Assembly: GCA_963833885.1 (NCBI GenBank)
Contig: CAWHZU010000008.1
Coordinates: 1-64,000 of the forward strand
Direction of reading: 5' to 3'
DNA from: JASHPR01 sp963833885
Lineage (GTDB): Bacteria > Actinomycetota > Actinomycetes > Streptosporangiales > Streptosporangiaceae
DNA length: 64,000 bases
Shown here: one piece after another, positions 7,461 to 15,549 of the stretch
Position numbering within the stretch: the first letter of the stretch is position 1
Layout: each line of letters starts with the position of its first letter
The notes under the pieces: generated by a model
Seen by the model: only the letters and a program-made list of their open reading frames with translations
Database searches by the model: none
What the model was told of the DNA's origin: nothing
Program-made: the position numbers and the translations under genes

Positions 7461-9280
7461 CCGACCTGCAGACCGCGCTCGGACGGCAGGTGCTGATCTG
7501 CGACGGGGCGATGGGGACGATGCTGCACGCGGCCGGCAACTCGCTGGACCGCGCGCTGCCCGAGCTCAACCTGTCCAACGCCGCGCTGGTCAGCACGATC
7601 CACGAGAGCTACCTCAGCGCGGGCGCCGACGTGATCCTCACGAACACGTTCGGCGCCAACCGGCTCCGCTTGGCCGAGCAGGGCTTCGGTGATCTCGTAC
7701 GCGACATCAACGTGGCCGGCGCGCAGATCGCCGCGCAGGCCGCGGAGGGAACCGGGCGGCAGGTATTCGTGGCCGGCTCGGTCTCCCCCGCGGTAACCGC
7801 GGGCCAGCGGCGCCGGGTCGCGCAGGACGAGCGGACCGCGGCGATCCGGGAGCAGATCGAGGCGCTGGCCGAGGGCGGGGTGGACGCGCTGATCCTGGAG
7901 ACGTTCGGCTACCTCGACGAGCTGGCCGAGGCCGTGCGGGTGGCGGCGGAGACCACCGACTTGCCCATCATCGCGCTGGCCACGTTCGCCGACGACGGCA
8001 GAACGCTCGGCGGCGAGACCCCGCGCGAGGTGGCCACGGTGCTGAGCGACCTGCCGATCGTGATGCTCGGCACCAACTGCACCCTCGGCCCGCAGGGGGT
8101 GCTCTCGGTGGTGCAGGCGCTGGTGCCGCACACCGACCTTCCGGTTGGCGCGCAGCCGAACGCGGGCCTGCCCCGCCGGGTGGCCGGGCACCGGTTCGAG
8201 TACAACACCGACGGCCCGTACTTCGCCCGCTACGCGCGCCGGCTGGTCGAGGCCGGAGCCTCGCTGGTGGGTGGCTGCTGCGGCACCACGCCTGCCCAGA
8301 TCCAGGCGGCCGCCGCCGAGATCACCGGCATGCCCCCGGTCCGGCGGCGGCGCGCGTCGGCCGCGCCGAGGATCCCGGTGCCCGCAGCCGCTCCGGGGCG
8401 GGACGGCAGCCTGAGCGACCGCCTGGCCGCGGGTGAGTTCGTGGTGGCGGCCGGGATCGCGCCGCCGGTCGGCGGCGCGGCCGACGAAGCCGCAGACCAG
8501 GCGGCCATGCTGCACGAGCGAGGCGTCGACACGTTCTTCGTCGCACCCAGGCGGAGCCTCCGGGCCCAGCTCAGCTCCATCGACCTGGCGTTCCAGCTGG
8601 AGCAGCGTGCGGACGTCGAGACGATCGCCACGGTCACCACCTGGGATAAGACGATCATGGCGCTGCAGGCCGACCTGCTCGGCGCGAACGCGCTCGGGAT
8701 CCGGAACGTCGTCTGCGAGACCGGGAACCCGCCGCTGCTCGGCGACTACCCCAACGTGGACGGCATCTGGGACGTCGACTCGGTCGGGCTCGTCGAGCTC
8801 GTGGCAGGCCTGAACAAGGGCATCGACTGCAACGGGCTGCCGCTCGCGACGAGGACCTCGTTCTACGCCGGGGCCAGGTTCAACCCGAGCGCGGCCGCGC
8901 TCGAGTCCGAGATCGCCCGCACCGCCAGCAAGATCCAGGCCGGTGCGCGGTTCCTGATCAGCAGGCCGGTGTACGAGCTCACCCAGCTGCGGTTCATGCT
9001 GTCCGAGCTGGCCGACGACAGCGTCCCGGTGCTGCTGTCGATCGTGCCGCTGCGCAGCTTCGAGGAGGCCGACTACCTGTCGCATGAGGTGCTGGACATC
9101 AGCATCCCGACGCAGACGCTCCGGGCGATGGAGCTAGCGGGCCCGCGGGCAGCCGAGACCGGCATGGAGCTGGCCGCCGACCTCTTCGCCGAGGCCAGGC
9201 CGCTGGTCCAGGGCGTGGTGCTGACGTTCCCCGGCTGGGACCCAGCGAGCCTGGACCACCTGCTCGGGAGCCGTGCATGA
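7457..9280 (+). CDS. bifunctional homocysteine S-methyltransferase / methylenetetrahydrofolate reductase-like protein
   Basis: A 607-aa two-domain protein of the Bacillus YitJ type. Residues ~1-300 are a homocysteine S-methyltransferase barrel with zinc ligands in GTNC and GGCCGTTP. After a linker, residues ~315-600 are an MTHFR barrel recognisable from NVVCETGNPPLLGDYPN and DVDSVGL. The MTHFR strand that should carry the catalytic Glu (EIxPP) reads AAGIAPPVG, so that Glu appears lost, and RxRN is replaced by TTWDK. The next gene is a stand-alone MTHFR with these residues intact, so the fused copy may be structural or need the partner. Domain 1 likely makes methionine from a methyl donor such as S-methylmethionine, SAM, methyl-THF or a betaine. 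Coupled to pucR by a GTGA overlap. Confidence 0.88.
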   Translation: MTDLQTALGRQVLICDGAMGTMLHAAGNSLDRALPELNLSNAALVSTIHESYLSAGADVILTNTFGANRLRLAEQGFGDLVRDINVAGAQIAAQAAEGTGRQVFVAGSVSPAVTAGQRRRVAQDERTAAIREQIEALAEGGVDALILETFGYLDELAEAVRVAAETTDLPIIALATFADDGRTLGGETPREVATVLSDLPIVMLGTNCTLGPQGVLSVVQALVPHTDLPVGAQPNAGLPRRVAGHRFEYNTDGPYFARYARRLVEAGASLVGGCCGTTPAQIQAAAAEITGMPPVRRRRASAAPRIPVPAAAPGRDGSLSDRLAAGEFVVAAGIAPPVGGAADEAADQAAMLHERGVDTFFVAPRRSLRAQLSSIDLAFQLEQRADVETIATVTTWDKTIMALQADLLGANALGIRNVVCETGNPPLLGDYPNVDGIWDVDSVGLVELVAGLNKGIDCNGLPLATRTSFYAGARFNPSAAALESEIARTASKIQAGARFLISRPVYELTQLRFMLSELADDSVPVLLSIVPLRSFEEADYLSHEVLDISIPTQTLRAMELAGPRAAETGMELAADLFAEARPLVQGVVLTFPGWDPASLDHLLGSRA

Positions 9281-10206
9281 GCCAGTTCCGGGCGTCTCTG
9301 GAGCGCGGCGACTTCACGGTGACGGCGGAGATCGGGCCGCCGCGCGGCGCCGGCACCGGCGCGATCACCCGCAAGGTGGCTGCGCTGCGCGACTGGGTCA
9401 CGGCGGTCAACATCACCGACAACCAGGGCGCCGCGGTCCGGCTGTCGAGCTGGGCCGGGAGCCTGGCGGCGATGGCCGCGGGGGTCGAGCCGATCATGCA
9501 GGTCACCTGCAGGGACCGGAACCGGATCGCGCTCCAGTCCGACCTGCTCGGCGCGGCGGCCATGGGGATACCGAACATCCTGGTGATGACCGGCGACCAC
9601 CCAAAGGTCGGCGACCACGCCAGCGCCAAGCCCGTGTTCGACCTGGACAGCATCCAGCTGCTCGGGGCCGCGCGGACCATGCGCGACGAGGGGAGGCTGC
9701 TGTCCGGCCGGGAGCTCAGGCCGCCGCCGAGCTGGTTCCTCGGCTCCGTGGAGAACCCGGGCGCCTCGCCGGAGGGCTCCGGCGCCGCCCGGCTAGGCAA
9801 GAAGGTCGCCGCGGGCGCGCAGTTCGTGCAGACCCAGTACGTGTTCGACGCCCGACCGTTTGGCGAGTGGCTGTCGCAGGTCCGCGACCTGGGACTGCAC
9901 GAGCGCTGCTACATCCTGGCAGGCGTCGGGCCGATCTCGTCGCTGCGCGCGCTCAGTCACCTCGAGGAGCGCGTGCCGGGTGTTCAGGTGCCCGCCGAAC
10001 TCAGCCGGCGACTGCGCGGAGTGCCCGAGGACCGGCTCGCCGACGAGGCGATGACCGCGTGCGCCGAGACGATCAGCGAGCTCAGGCAGATCCCCGGCGT
10101 CGCCGGGGTGCACGTCATGGCCGTAGCCAACGAGCACCGCATCCCGCCCATACTCCGACTCGCGGGCGTGGAGCCGATCGGTACGGCGGCCAATCATGCG
10201 GGTTGA
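9277..10206 (+). CDS. metF: methylenetetrahydrofolate reductase
   Basis: Flavin-dependent interconversion of methylene-THF and methyl-THF. The 309-aa product has the catalytic Glu in VTAEIGPPRG near its start, TCRDRNR, and the flavin-binding MTGDHPKVGD. Length matches the MetF barrel. It overlaps the upstream fusion gene by ATGA, and its 3' end overlaps the next gene by 11 bp, indicating translational coupling. Because the fused MTHFR domain upstream lacks the Glu, this protein probably supplies the catalytic activity of the pair. In a demethylating organism it may run in the oxidative direction. Confidence 0.88.
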   Translation: MSQFRASLERGDFTVTAEIGPPRGAGTGAITRKVAALRDWVTAVNITDNQGAAVRLSSWAGSLAAMAAGVEPIMQVTCRDRNRIALQSDLLGAAAMGIPNILVMTGDHPKVGDHASAKPVFDLDSIQLLGAARTMRDEGRLLSGRELRPPPSWFLGSVENPGASPEGSGAARLGKKVAAGAQFVQTQYVFDARPFGEWLSQVRDLGLHERCYILAGVGPISSLRALSHLEERVPGVQVPAELSRRLRGVPEDRLADEAMTACAETISELRQIPGVAGVHVMAVANEHRIPPILRLAGVEPIGTAANHAG

Positions 10207-11713
10207 CGTGCGGCCGGTTAGCCGGCTCCGCGGCAAGGAGCCGCTCGACGTGACCGCGGCTCTCGGGCCGGTCGTCGAGGCGCTCTGCGCCAGCGAGGTC
10301 GACCTCTCCCGGGTCAGCGTTGTGTGCGACTGGATCCAGTACCGCGCCAGCTTCCGCGAGGTCGCCGACTACCGCCCGGTGCTCGCGCCGTGGCACGGCG
10401 GACCCGTGCCGGACGGCGACGCCGTGGACCGGGCCGCGCACCGCGAGCCCCCGGCGGAGGCCGCCCTCGAGATGGCGATCGACCTGCGCCGCTGCGGCGA
10501 CACCGACCTGCGGGCCGTGGTCGCCGCGCTGCTCCAGGAGCACGCGGATCCGGCGAGCTCCACCCGGGTGCCGCTCGAGCCCTGGGCGGCCGGCAGGCAG
10601 AGCTGCATCTGGCGGTTCAACGCGCTGTACTGGCAGGCCCTGTCCCTGTGGGAGCAGGCGACCGGCCGCGACTACGAGCAGGCCCTGCCGGGCGGCGAAA
10701 GCGACGCCCGCAACACCGCAGCCGTGCGCGAGCTGATCCTCGAGCTGTTCAAGACCTGGGACGACCTGGATTCCAGGAACGCGCTGCCGGCCGAGCTCTA
10801 CGTCGCCGAGCTCGGGGTCGGCAACGGCAACCAGGCGCGGACCTGGCTGGACGAGTTCGTCGAGCTATCCCGGGCGCACCGCCGCGACTACTACCGCCGC
10901 CTGCAATACATCATGGGCGACTACTCGCCGCACGTGCTCGGCCGGGCGATGAAGGCCGTCGCCCACCACAGCGATCACATCAGCGCGCTGGTCGTCGACG
11001 CCACCCGCCCGGCGGTCAGCCTCGGCTTCCTGCGCGGCAAGGCCTTCCTCGTCTACATCTCCAACGTCTACGACAACCTGCCGAGCGACGAGGTGGCCCG
11101 CCTCGGCGGCCGGACCTACCAGGTCGAGACCCGCGCCTACTTGCCGGGCGACGATGCGAAGCGGATCGCGCGGACGTTCTCGGCTACGGCCGAGCGGGTT
11201 CCCGAGCTGACCGACAAGCTGCTCCGGCTGGGCCCCGAGCTGCTCTGCGAGGCCATGCCGCAGCACTTCGGCGACGCCGGGCAGGCGGTGACGTTCTGGC
11301 GCGACGTGTGGGCCGCGCTGCGGCTGCAGGAACGCTACCGGCCGCTGGAAGGGCTCGACCTGTACCAGGTCAGCCCCGAAATAACCGGTGAGCTGCTCCG
11401 CTCGCAGCTGGAGTCACACGGCGACATCCGGGTGCACGTCAACAACGGGGCGCTCAGCAGCTTCGCGCAGACGCTGCCGCTGCTGCACCCGTTCGGCCGG
11501 CTGCAGTGCCATGACCTGTTCCTCGACGACGTCCGCCGCTACCACTCCGGGTTCTTCGGACCGGGCAAGTACGACGGGTCGGTGGTGAACTGGGTCAACG
11601 GCCCGCTGCTGCGGCACATCGGCGGCCGGGCCGGCTTCGACGTCCGCATCTCGCCGTTCGCGGCCCGGCCGTCTTCGAACGTCAAGACGCTGACGGCGGG
11701 AGTGCGGGAATGA
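10196..11713 (+). CDS. putative SAM-dependent methyltransferase with a MidA-like fold
   Basis: A 505-aa protein I do not recognise at family level. The middle has features of a class I SAM methyltransferase: ELGVGNGNQARTW as motif I (around residue 205), YIMGDYSPHVLGRA as the following strand, and FLVYISNVYDNLPSDEV resembling the MidA/COG1565 signature. About 190 N-terminal and 150 C-terminal residues have no clear match. It lies between MTHFR and a core MetE, overlapping the former by 11 bp and the latter by 4 bp, so it almost surely acts with them. It could methylate a protein or cofactor, or serve as an accessory for the core MetE, as other small MetE proteins need partners. Function not assigned. 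Confidence 0.65.
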   Translation: MRVDVRPVSRLRGKEPLDVTAALGPVVEALCASEVDLSRVSVVCDWIQYRASFREVADYRPVLAPWHGGPVPDGDAVDRAAHREPPAEAALEMAIDLRRCGDTDLRAVVAALLQEHADPASSTRVPLEPWAAGRQSCIWRFNALYWQALSLWEQATGRDYEQALPGGESDARNTAAVRELILELFKTWDDLDSRNALPAELYVAELGVGNGNQARTWLDEFVELSRAHRRDYYRRLQYIMGDYSPHVLGRAMKAVAHHSDHISALVVDATRPAVSLGFLRGKAFLVYISNVYDNLPSDEVARLGGRTYQVETRAYLPGDDAKRIARTFSATAERVPELTDKLLRLGPELLCEAMPQHFGDAGQAVTFWRDVWAALRLQERYRPLEGLDLYQVSPEITGELLRSQLESHGDIRVHVNNGALSSFAQTLPLLHPFGRLQCHDLFLDDVRRYHSGFFGPGKYDGSVVNWVNGPLLRHIGGRAGFDVRISPFAARPSSNVKTLTAGVRE

Positions 11714-12831
11714 CCGACGGGAACGCGATCCTGCTGCCGACGACCGTGATCGGCTCGTACTCGGTTCCCGAATGGCTCGGCCAGCTGAAGAACGACTGCT
11801 ACCGGCACCGGATCAGCCGGAGGTACCTCGACGAGATCCACGAGATGGCGATCAAGGCAGCGGTCAATGACCAGGAGCGGGCCGGCATCGACATCGTCTC
11901 CGACGGGGAGCTGCGCCGCGACAACGACGTCGACTACCTGCTTGCCCGGATTCCCGGCGTGCAGATCGCGCGGCCGGACAAGGCCGATTACCTCGACTAC
12001 TACGACGCCAGCATCAGCCACCCGCTGCCCGCGCCGGGCCGCGCGAACCTCGGCCTGGCCGAGGACTTCCGGTTCGTCAGGCAGCTCACCGACCGGCCGG
12101 TGAAGCTGTCCATCACCGGGCCGTACTCGCTGGCCCACCGGATCCGCGACGCCTCGGGCGGCGCCTACGCCGACCACGCCGGCCTGGTGCGCGCGCTGGC
12201 CCTGGTGCTCGCCGCCGAGGCGGCGGAACTCGCCAGGGCCGGAGCACGCATGCTGCAGATCGACGAGCCGTTCCTGGCGGGCTATCCCGAGGACGTCGGG
12301 CTGGCCGTGGCGGCGGTCAACACGGTGACCGAGGGTGCCGACGTCAGCTGGACGCTGCACGTCTGCTACGGCAACAGGTACGCACGGCCACTGTGGGAGG
12401 GGCACTACGACTTCCTGTTCCCCGCGGTCAAGGAGGCCAACGTGGGCCAGCTCGCGCTGGAGTTCGCCCGGACCGGGGACGAGGACCTCAGCCTGCTCGA
12501 GCAGCACCACTGGGATCGTGGCCTGGGACTCGGCGTGATCGACGTGAAAACCGAGCAGGTGGAGTCGCCCGACCTGGTCGCGACCAGGATCCGGCGGGCA
12601 CTGCGCTTCGTGCCCCCGGACCGGCTGGCGATCAATCCCGACTGCGGCCTGCGGCACCTGCTGCCGGACACAGCGCGTGCGAAGCTTGCGGCTATGGTGG
12701 CAGGCGCTGCCATTGTGCGCGCCGAGCTCGCCGCCGCGGGCAGCGCGGCCGACGGCGCCACGCAGGATGCTGCTACCCAGCCCACCGGCCCTGGCACCAC
12801 CGCCCGATCAGCTGTCCCGAGCAAAGGGTAA
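11710..12831 (+). CDS. second core-only MetE-type methionine synthase
   Basis: A 373-aa protein built from the MetE C-terminal catalytic barrel plus a disordered Ala/Thr/Pro tail of about 35 residues. Zinc ligands H217, C219 (HVC), E251 and C312 (PDCG) are intact, and the homocysteine motifs SDGELRR and IDEP are present. It is clearly paralogous to the 2213-3238 protein but shares only the active-site blocks. As the methyl-folate-binding N-terminal domain is missing, the methyl donor is probably not free methyl-THF polyglutamate. Position between a methyltransferase-like gene and metK suggests it feeds methionine straight to SAM synthesis. ATGA overlap with the upstream gene. Confidence 0.87.
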   Translation: MTDGNAILLPTTVIGSYSVPEWLGQLKNDCYRHRISRRYLDEIHEMAIKAAVNDQERAGIDIVSDGELRRDNDVDYLLARIPGVQIARPDKADYLDYYDASISHPLPAPGRANLGLAEDFRFVRQLTDRPVKLSITGPYSLAHRIRDASGGAYADHAGLVRALALVLAAEAAELARAGARMLQIDEPFLAGYPEDVGLAVAAVNTVTEGADVSWTLHVCYGNRYARPLWEGHYDFLFPAVKEANVGQLALEFARTGDEDLSLLEQHHWDRGLGLGVIDVKTEQVESPDLVATRIRRALRFVPPDRLAINPDCGLRHLLPDTARAKLAAMVAGAAIVRAELAAAGSAADGATQDAATQPTGPGTTARSAVPSKG

Positions 12832-12835
12832 TCAC

Positions 12836-14050
12836 GTGACACACGAACAGGACGGATACCACTTCACCTCCGAGTCGGTGACCGAAGGACATCCGGACAA
12901 GGTCGCCGACCAGATCTCCGACGCCATCCTGGACGCGGCGCTGGCCGAGTACCCGGCCTCGCGGGTCGCGGTGGAGACGCTGCTGACCACCGGCCTGGTC
13001 GTCATCGCCGGCGAGATCACCACCGACGCCCACATCGACTACGCCGACATCGCCCGCGCCACGATCTGCGGGATTGGCTACGACTCCGGCGACCTCGGCT
13101 ACGACGGCAACGCCGTGGGCATCCTGACGGCGCTGGACCGGCAGTCCCCGGACATCGCCCAGGGTGTCGACCGCTCGCACGAGAAGCGCGGCGAGGGCGC
13201 CAGCGACGACTACGACGAGGTCGGCGCCGGCGACCAGGGGATGATGTTCGGCTACGCGACCAACGAAACGCCGGAGCTGATGCCCGCGCCGATCGCGCTC
13301 GCGCACCGGCTCGCCCGGCGCCTGGCCGAGGTGCGGAAGTCCGGCGTCCTGCCTTACCTCCGGCCGGACGGCAAGACGCAGGTGACCGTGCGCTACGACG
13401 CCGACGGCTGGCCGGTCAGCATCGACAAGGTGCTGATCTCCAGCCAGCACGCCGAGGGCGCCGAGGACAAGCTTCCCGATGCCCTGTGGACCGAGGTGGT
13501 CACGGCCGTCCTGCCCGGGGAGCTATATGACCCCGTGGAACTACGGGAAAACTTCTACGTGAACCCGACCGGGAGATTCGTGGTCGGCGGCCCGGTCGGC
13601 GACACCGGCCTGACCGGCCGGAAGATCATCGTGGACACCTACGGCGGAGCGGCACGGCACGGCGGCGGCGCGCTGTCCGGCAAGGACCCGTCCAAGGTGG
13701 ACAGGTCCGCCACCTACGCCGCGCGGCACGTCGCCAAGAACGTCGTGGCCGCAGGCCTGGCGGACCGCGCCGAACTCCAGGTGGCCTACGCGATCGGGAT
13801 GGCCAGGCCGCTGTCGCTGCACATCGACACGTTCGGCACCGAGAAGATCCCGCGGTCGCAGATCCTCGACCTGGTCCGGCAGAACTTCGATCTCCGCCCG
13901 GCCGCAGTGCGCGACAACCTGAACCTGCTCCGCCCGATCTACCAGGCCACCGCCGCCTACGGCCACTTCGGCCGGGACGAGCCGAACTTCACCTGGGAGC
14001 GCACCGACGTCGCCGACCGCCTGCGCGAGCAGGCCGGCCTCAGCGGCTGA
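12836..14050 (+). CDS. metK: S-adenosylmethionine synthetase
   Basis: Makes SAM from methionine and ATP; cytosolic tetramer. The 404-aa product carries SVTEGHPDK at the start, GAGDQGMMFGYA (the ATP/Mg signature) and GGGALSGKDPSKVDRSA, all hallmark MetK motifs, at the usual length. The start is the GTG at 12836, preceded by AAAGGG; a longer frame from 12677 overlaps the MetE gene and adds no conserved sequence. Four bases separate it from the upstream stop. Placement behind two methionine-forming enzymes makes a substrate-to-SAM line within one transcript. Whether the genome has a second metK cannot be seen. Confidence 0.97.
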   Translation: MTHEQDGYHFTSESVTEGHPDKVADQISDAILDAALAEYPASRVAVETLLTTGLVVIAGEITTDAHIDYADIARATICGIGYDSGDLGYDGNAVGILTALDRQSPDIAQGVDRSHEKRGEGASDDYDEVGAGDQGMMFGYATNETPELMPAPIALAHRLARRLAEVRKSGVLPYLRPDGKTQVTVRYDADGWPVSIDKVLISSQHAEGAEDKLPDALWTEVVTAVLPGELYDPVELRENFYVNPTGRFVVGGPVGDTGLTGRKIIVDTYGGAARHGGGALSGKDPSKVDRSATYAARHVAKNVVAAGLADRAELQVAYAIGMARPLSLHIDTFGTEKIPRSQILDLVRQNFDLRPAAVRDNLNLLRPIYQATAAYGHFGRDEPNFTWERTDVADRLREQAGLSG

Positions 14051-14062
14051 CAGAATCCAGGA

Positions 14063-15471
14063 ATGCCTGACCCGTTTGATGTTGTCGTGCGCGGCGCGAC
14101 CGTGGTGAGTCCGGGCCGCCAGGAGGCGGCCGACATCGGCGTCCGAGACGGGCGCATCGCCCAGATCGGCGGCGGCATGACCGGCCGGGAGGAGATCGCC
14201 GCGGACGGCCTGCTCGCGCTGCCCGGCGGTGTCGACGCCCACGTGCACCTGATGTACCAGGGGCTGTTGAGGAGCTCCGCCAGGCCGGGGAGATCGGACA
14301 GTCCGAGCCGATGTGGGTGGACGACTTCTGGACTGGCTCGCTGGCCGCGATCGGCGGGGGCATCACCACGATCGGGAACATGACGTTCCCGCTGCCCGGT
14401 GAGACCCCGCGGGACGCCGTCGCACGGGAGATGGCCGGCGCCGCGCCCGAGGCCGCGGTCGACTGGTTCCTGCACCCGGTGCTGAACGATCCCGGTGCCG
14501 CGGCCGACGGGGAGATCGCGGCGCTGGCCGCTGACGGGCACTCGAGCGTCAAGATCTTCCTGACCATGCCGTGGGTAGCGGCCGACGAGCCGGGCCTGCG
14601 CGCGGCCCTCGCGGCGGCCCGGGATGCCGGATCGCTGACGCTGCTGCACTGCGAGGCCGCGGGGCTGCTGGAGCAGTGCGGCGATGATCTGATCGCGCAC
14701 GGCCACGGCGCGTTGCAGAACTTCCCCGAAGCCCGGCCGGTCACCGCCGAGGTGGAAGCGGTCGACCAGGCGGTCGCGCTGTCCACGGCCACCGGCGCGC
14801 CGGTCTACATCGTGCACCTGTCGTCGGCTGCCGCGCTGGACCGGGCCCGGACGGCCCGTTCCGGCGGCATTGGCGTCCATGTGGAGACGCGGCCGCTGTA
14901 CCTGCACCTGACCAGGGAGCGCTTCGCCCAGCCGGACGCCGGGAAATACGTCGGCGCCCCGCCGCTGCGGGAGCAGGCGGACCGGGACGCGCTGTGGGCC
15001 GGGCTCGCGGCCGGGGACGTCGATACGGTCTGCAGCGATCACGCGCCGTGGCTGCTGGCGGACAAGCTCGACCCGGCGCTGAACGTGGTGACGGCCCGGC
15101 AGGGAGTCGCCGACCTGGAGACGCTGATGCCCATGCTGTTCTCCGAAGGCGTCGTCACCGGCAGGATCTCGCTGGACCAGTTCGTGGACCTGACCTCAGC
15201 GAACGCGGCCCGGCTGTTCGGCCTCTACCCGCGCAAGGGCGTCATAGCGGTCGGCTCCGACGCCGACCTGGCACTCTGGGATCCGCAAGAGCGCCGCACC
15301 GTCGACGGCGCCCGCATGCGGTCACGTGCCGATTACTCCGTCTACGACGGCTGGGACGTCCAGGGCTGGCCGAGGATCGTCGTCCAGCGCGGCCAGGTGC
15401 TGCTGGCCGACGGCGAGATCATCGCCCGCCCCGGCCAGGGCCAGTGGCTCCGCCGCGGCACAGACCGATGA
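14063..15471 (+). pseudogene. dihydropyrimidinase/D-hydantoinase-type amidohydrolase, frameshifted
   Basis: A cyclic-amide hydrolase (hydantoinase, dihydropyrimidinase, allantoinase group) 12 bp behind metK. The first ~66 codons read in one frame from ATG 14063 through the metal motif DAHVHL; the rest (from 14311 at the latest) reads two bases out of phase, to 15471. The join falls around 14258-14270: frame 1 continues as nonsense, while the other frame picks up a sensible VEELRQAGEIGQSEPMW. Apart from this all catalytic parts are intact: the carbamylated Lys in SVKIFL, His in LLHCEA and YIVHLSS, and the metal Asp in CSDHAPW. One missing base would explain it. This may be a recent mutation or a sequencing error. 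Confidence 0.82.
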
Positions 15472-15549
15472 ATCTGGCGGCGGCGGACCTGCCGGCTCCT
15501 GATCCTCCGGCTGGCCCGGGCCGTCACGCAGCCCGGCTGGCGCGGGCCG

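Noticed and set aside
12677..12835. Longer N-terminus for MetK
   Set aside because: This stretch is the out-of-phase end of the MetE gene. MetK similarity starts at the GTG 12836.
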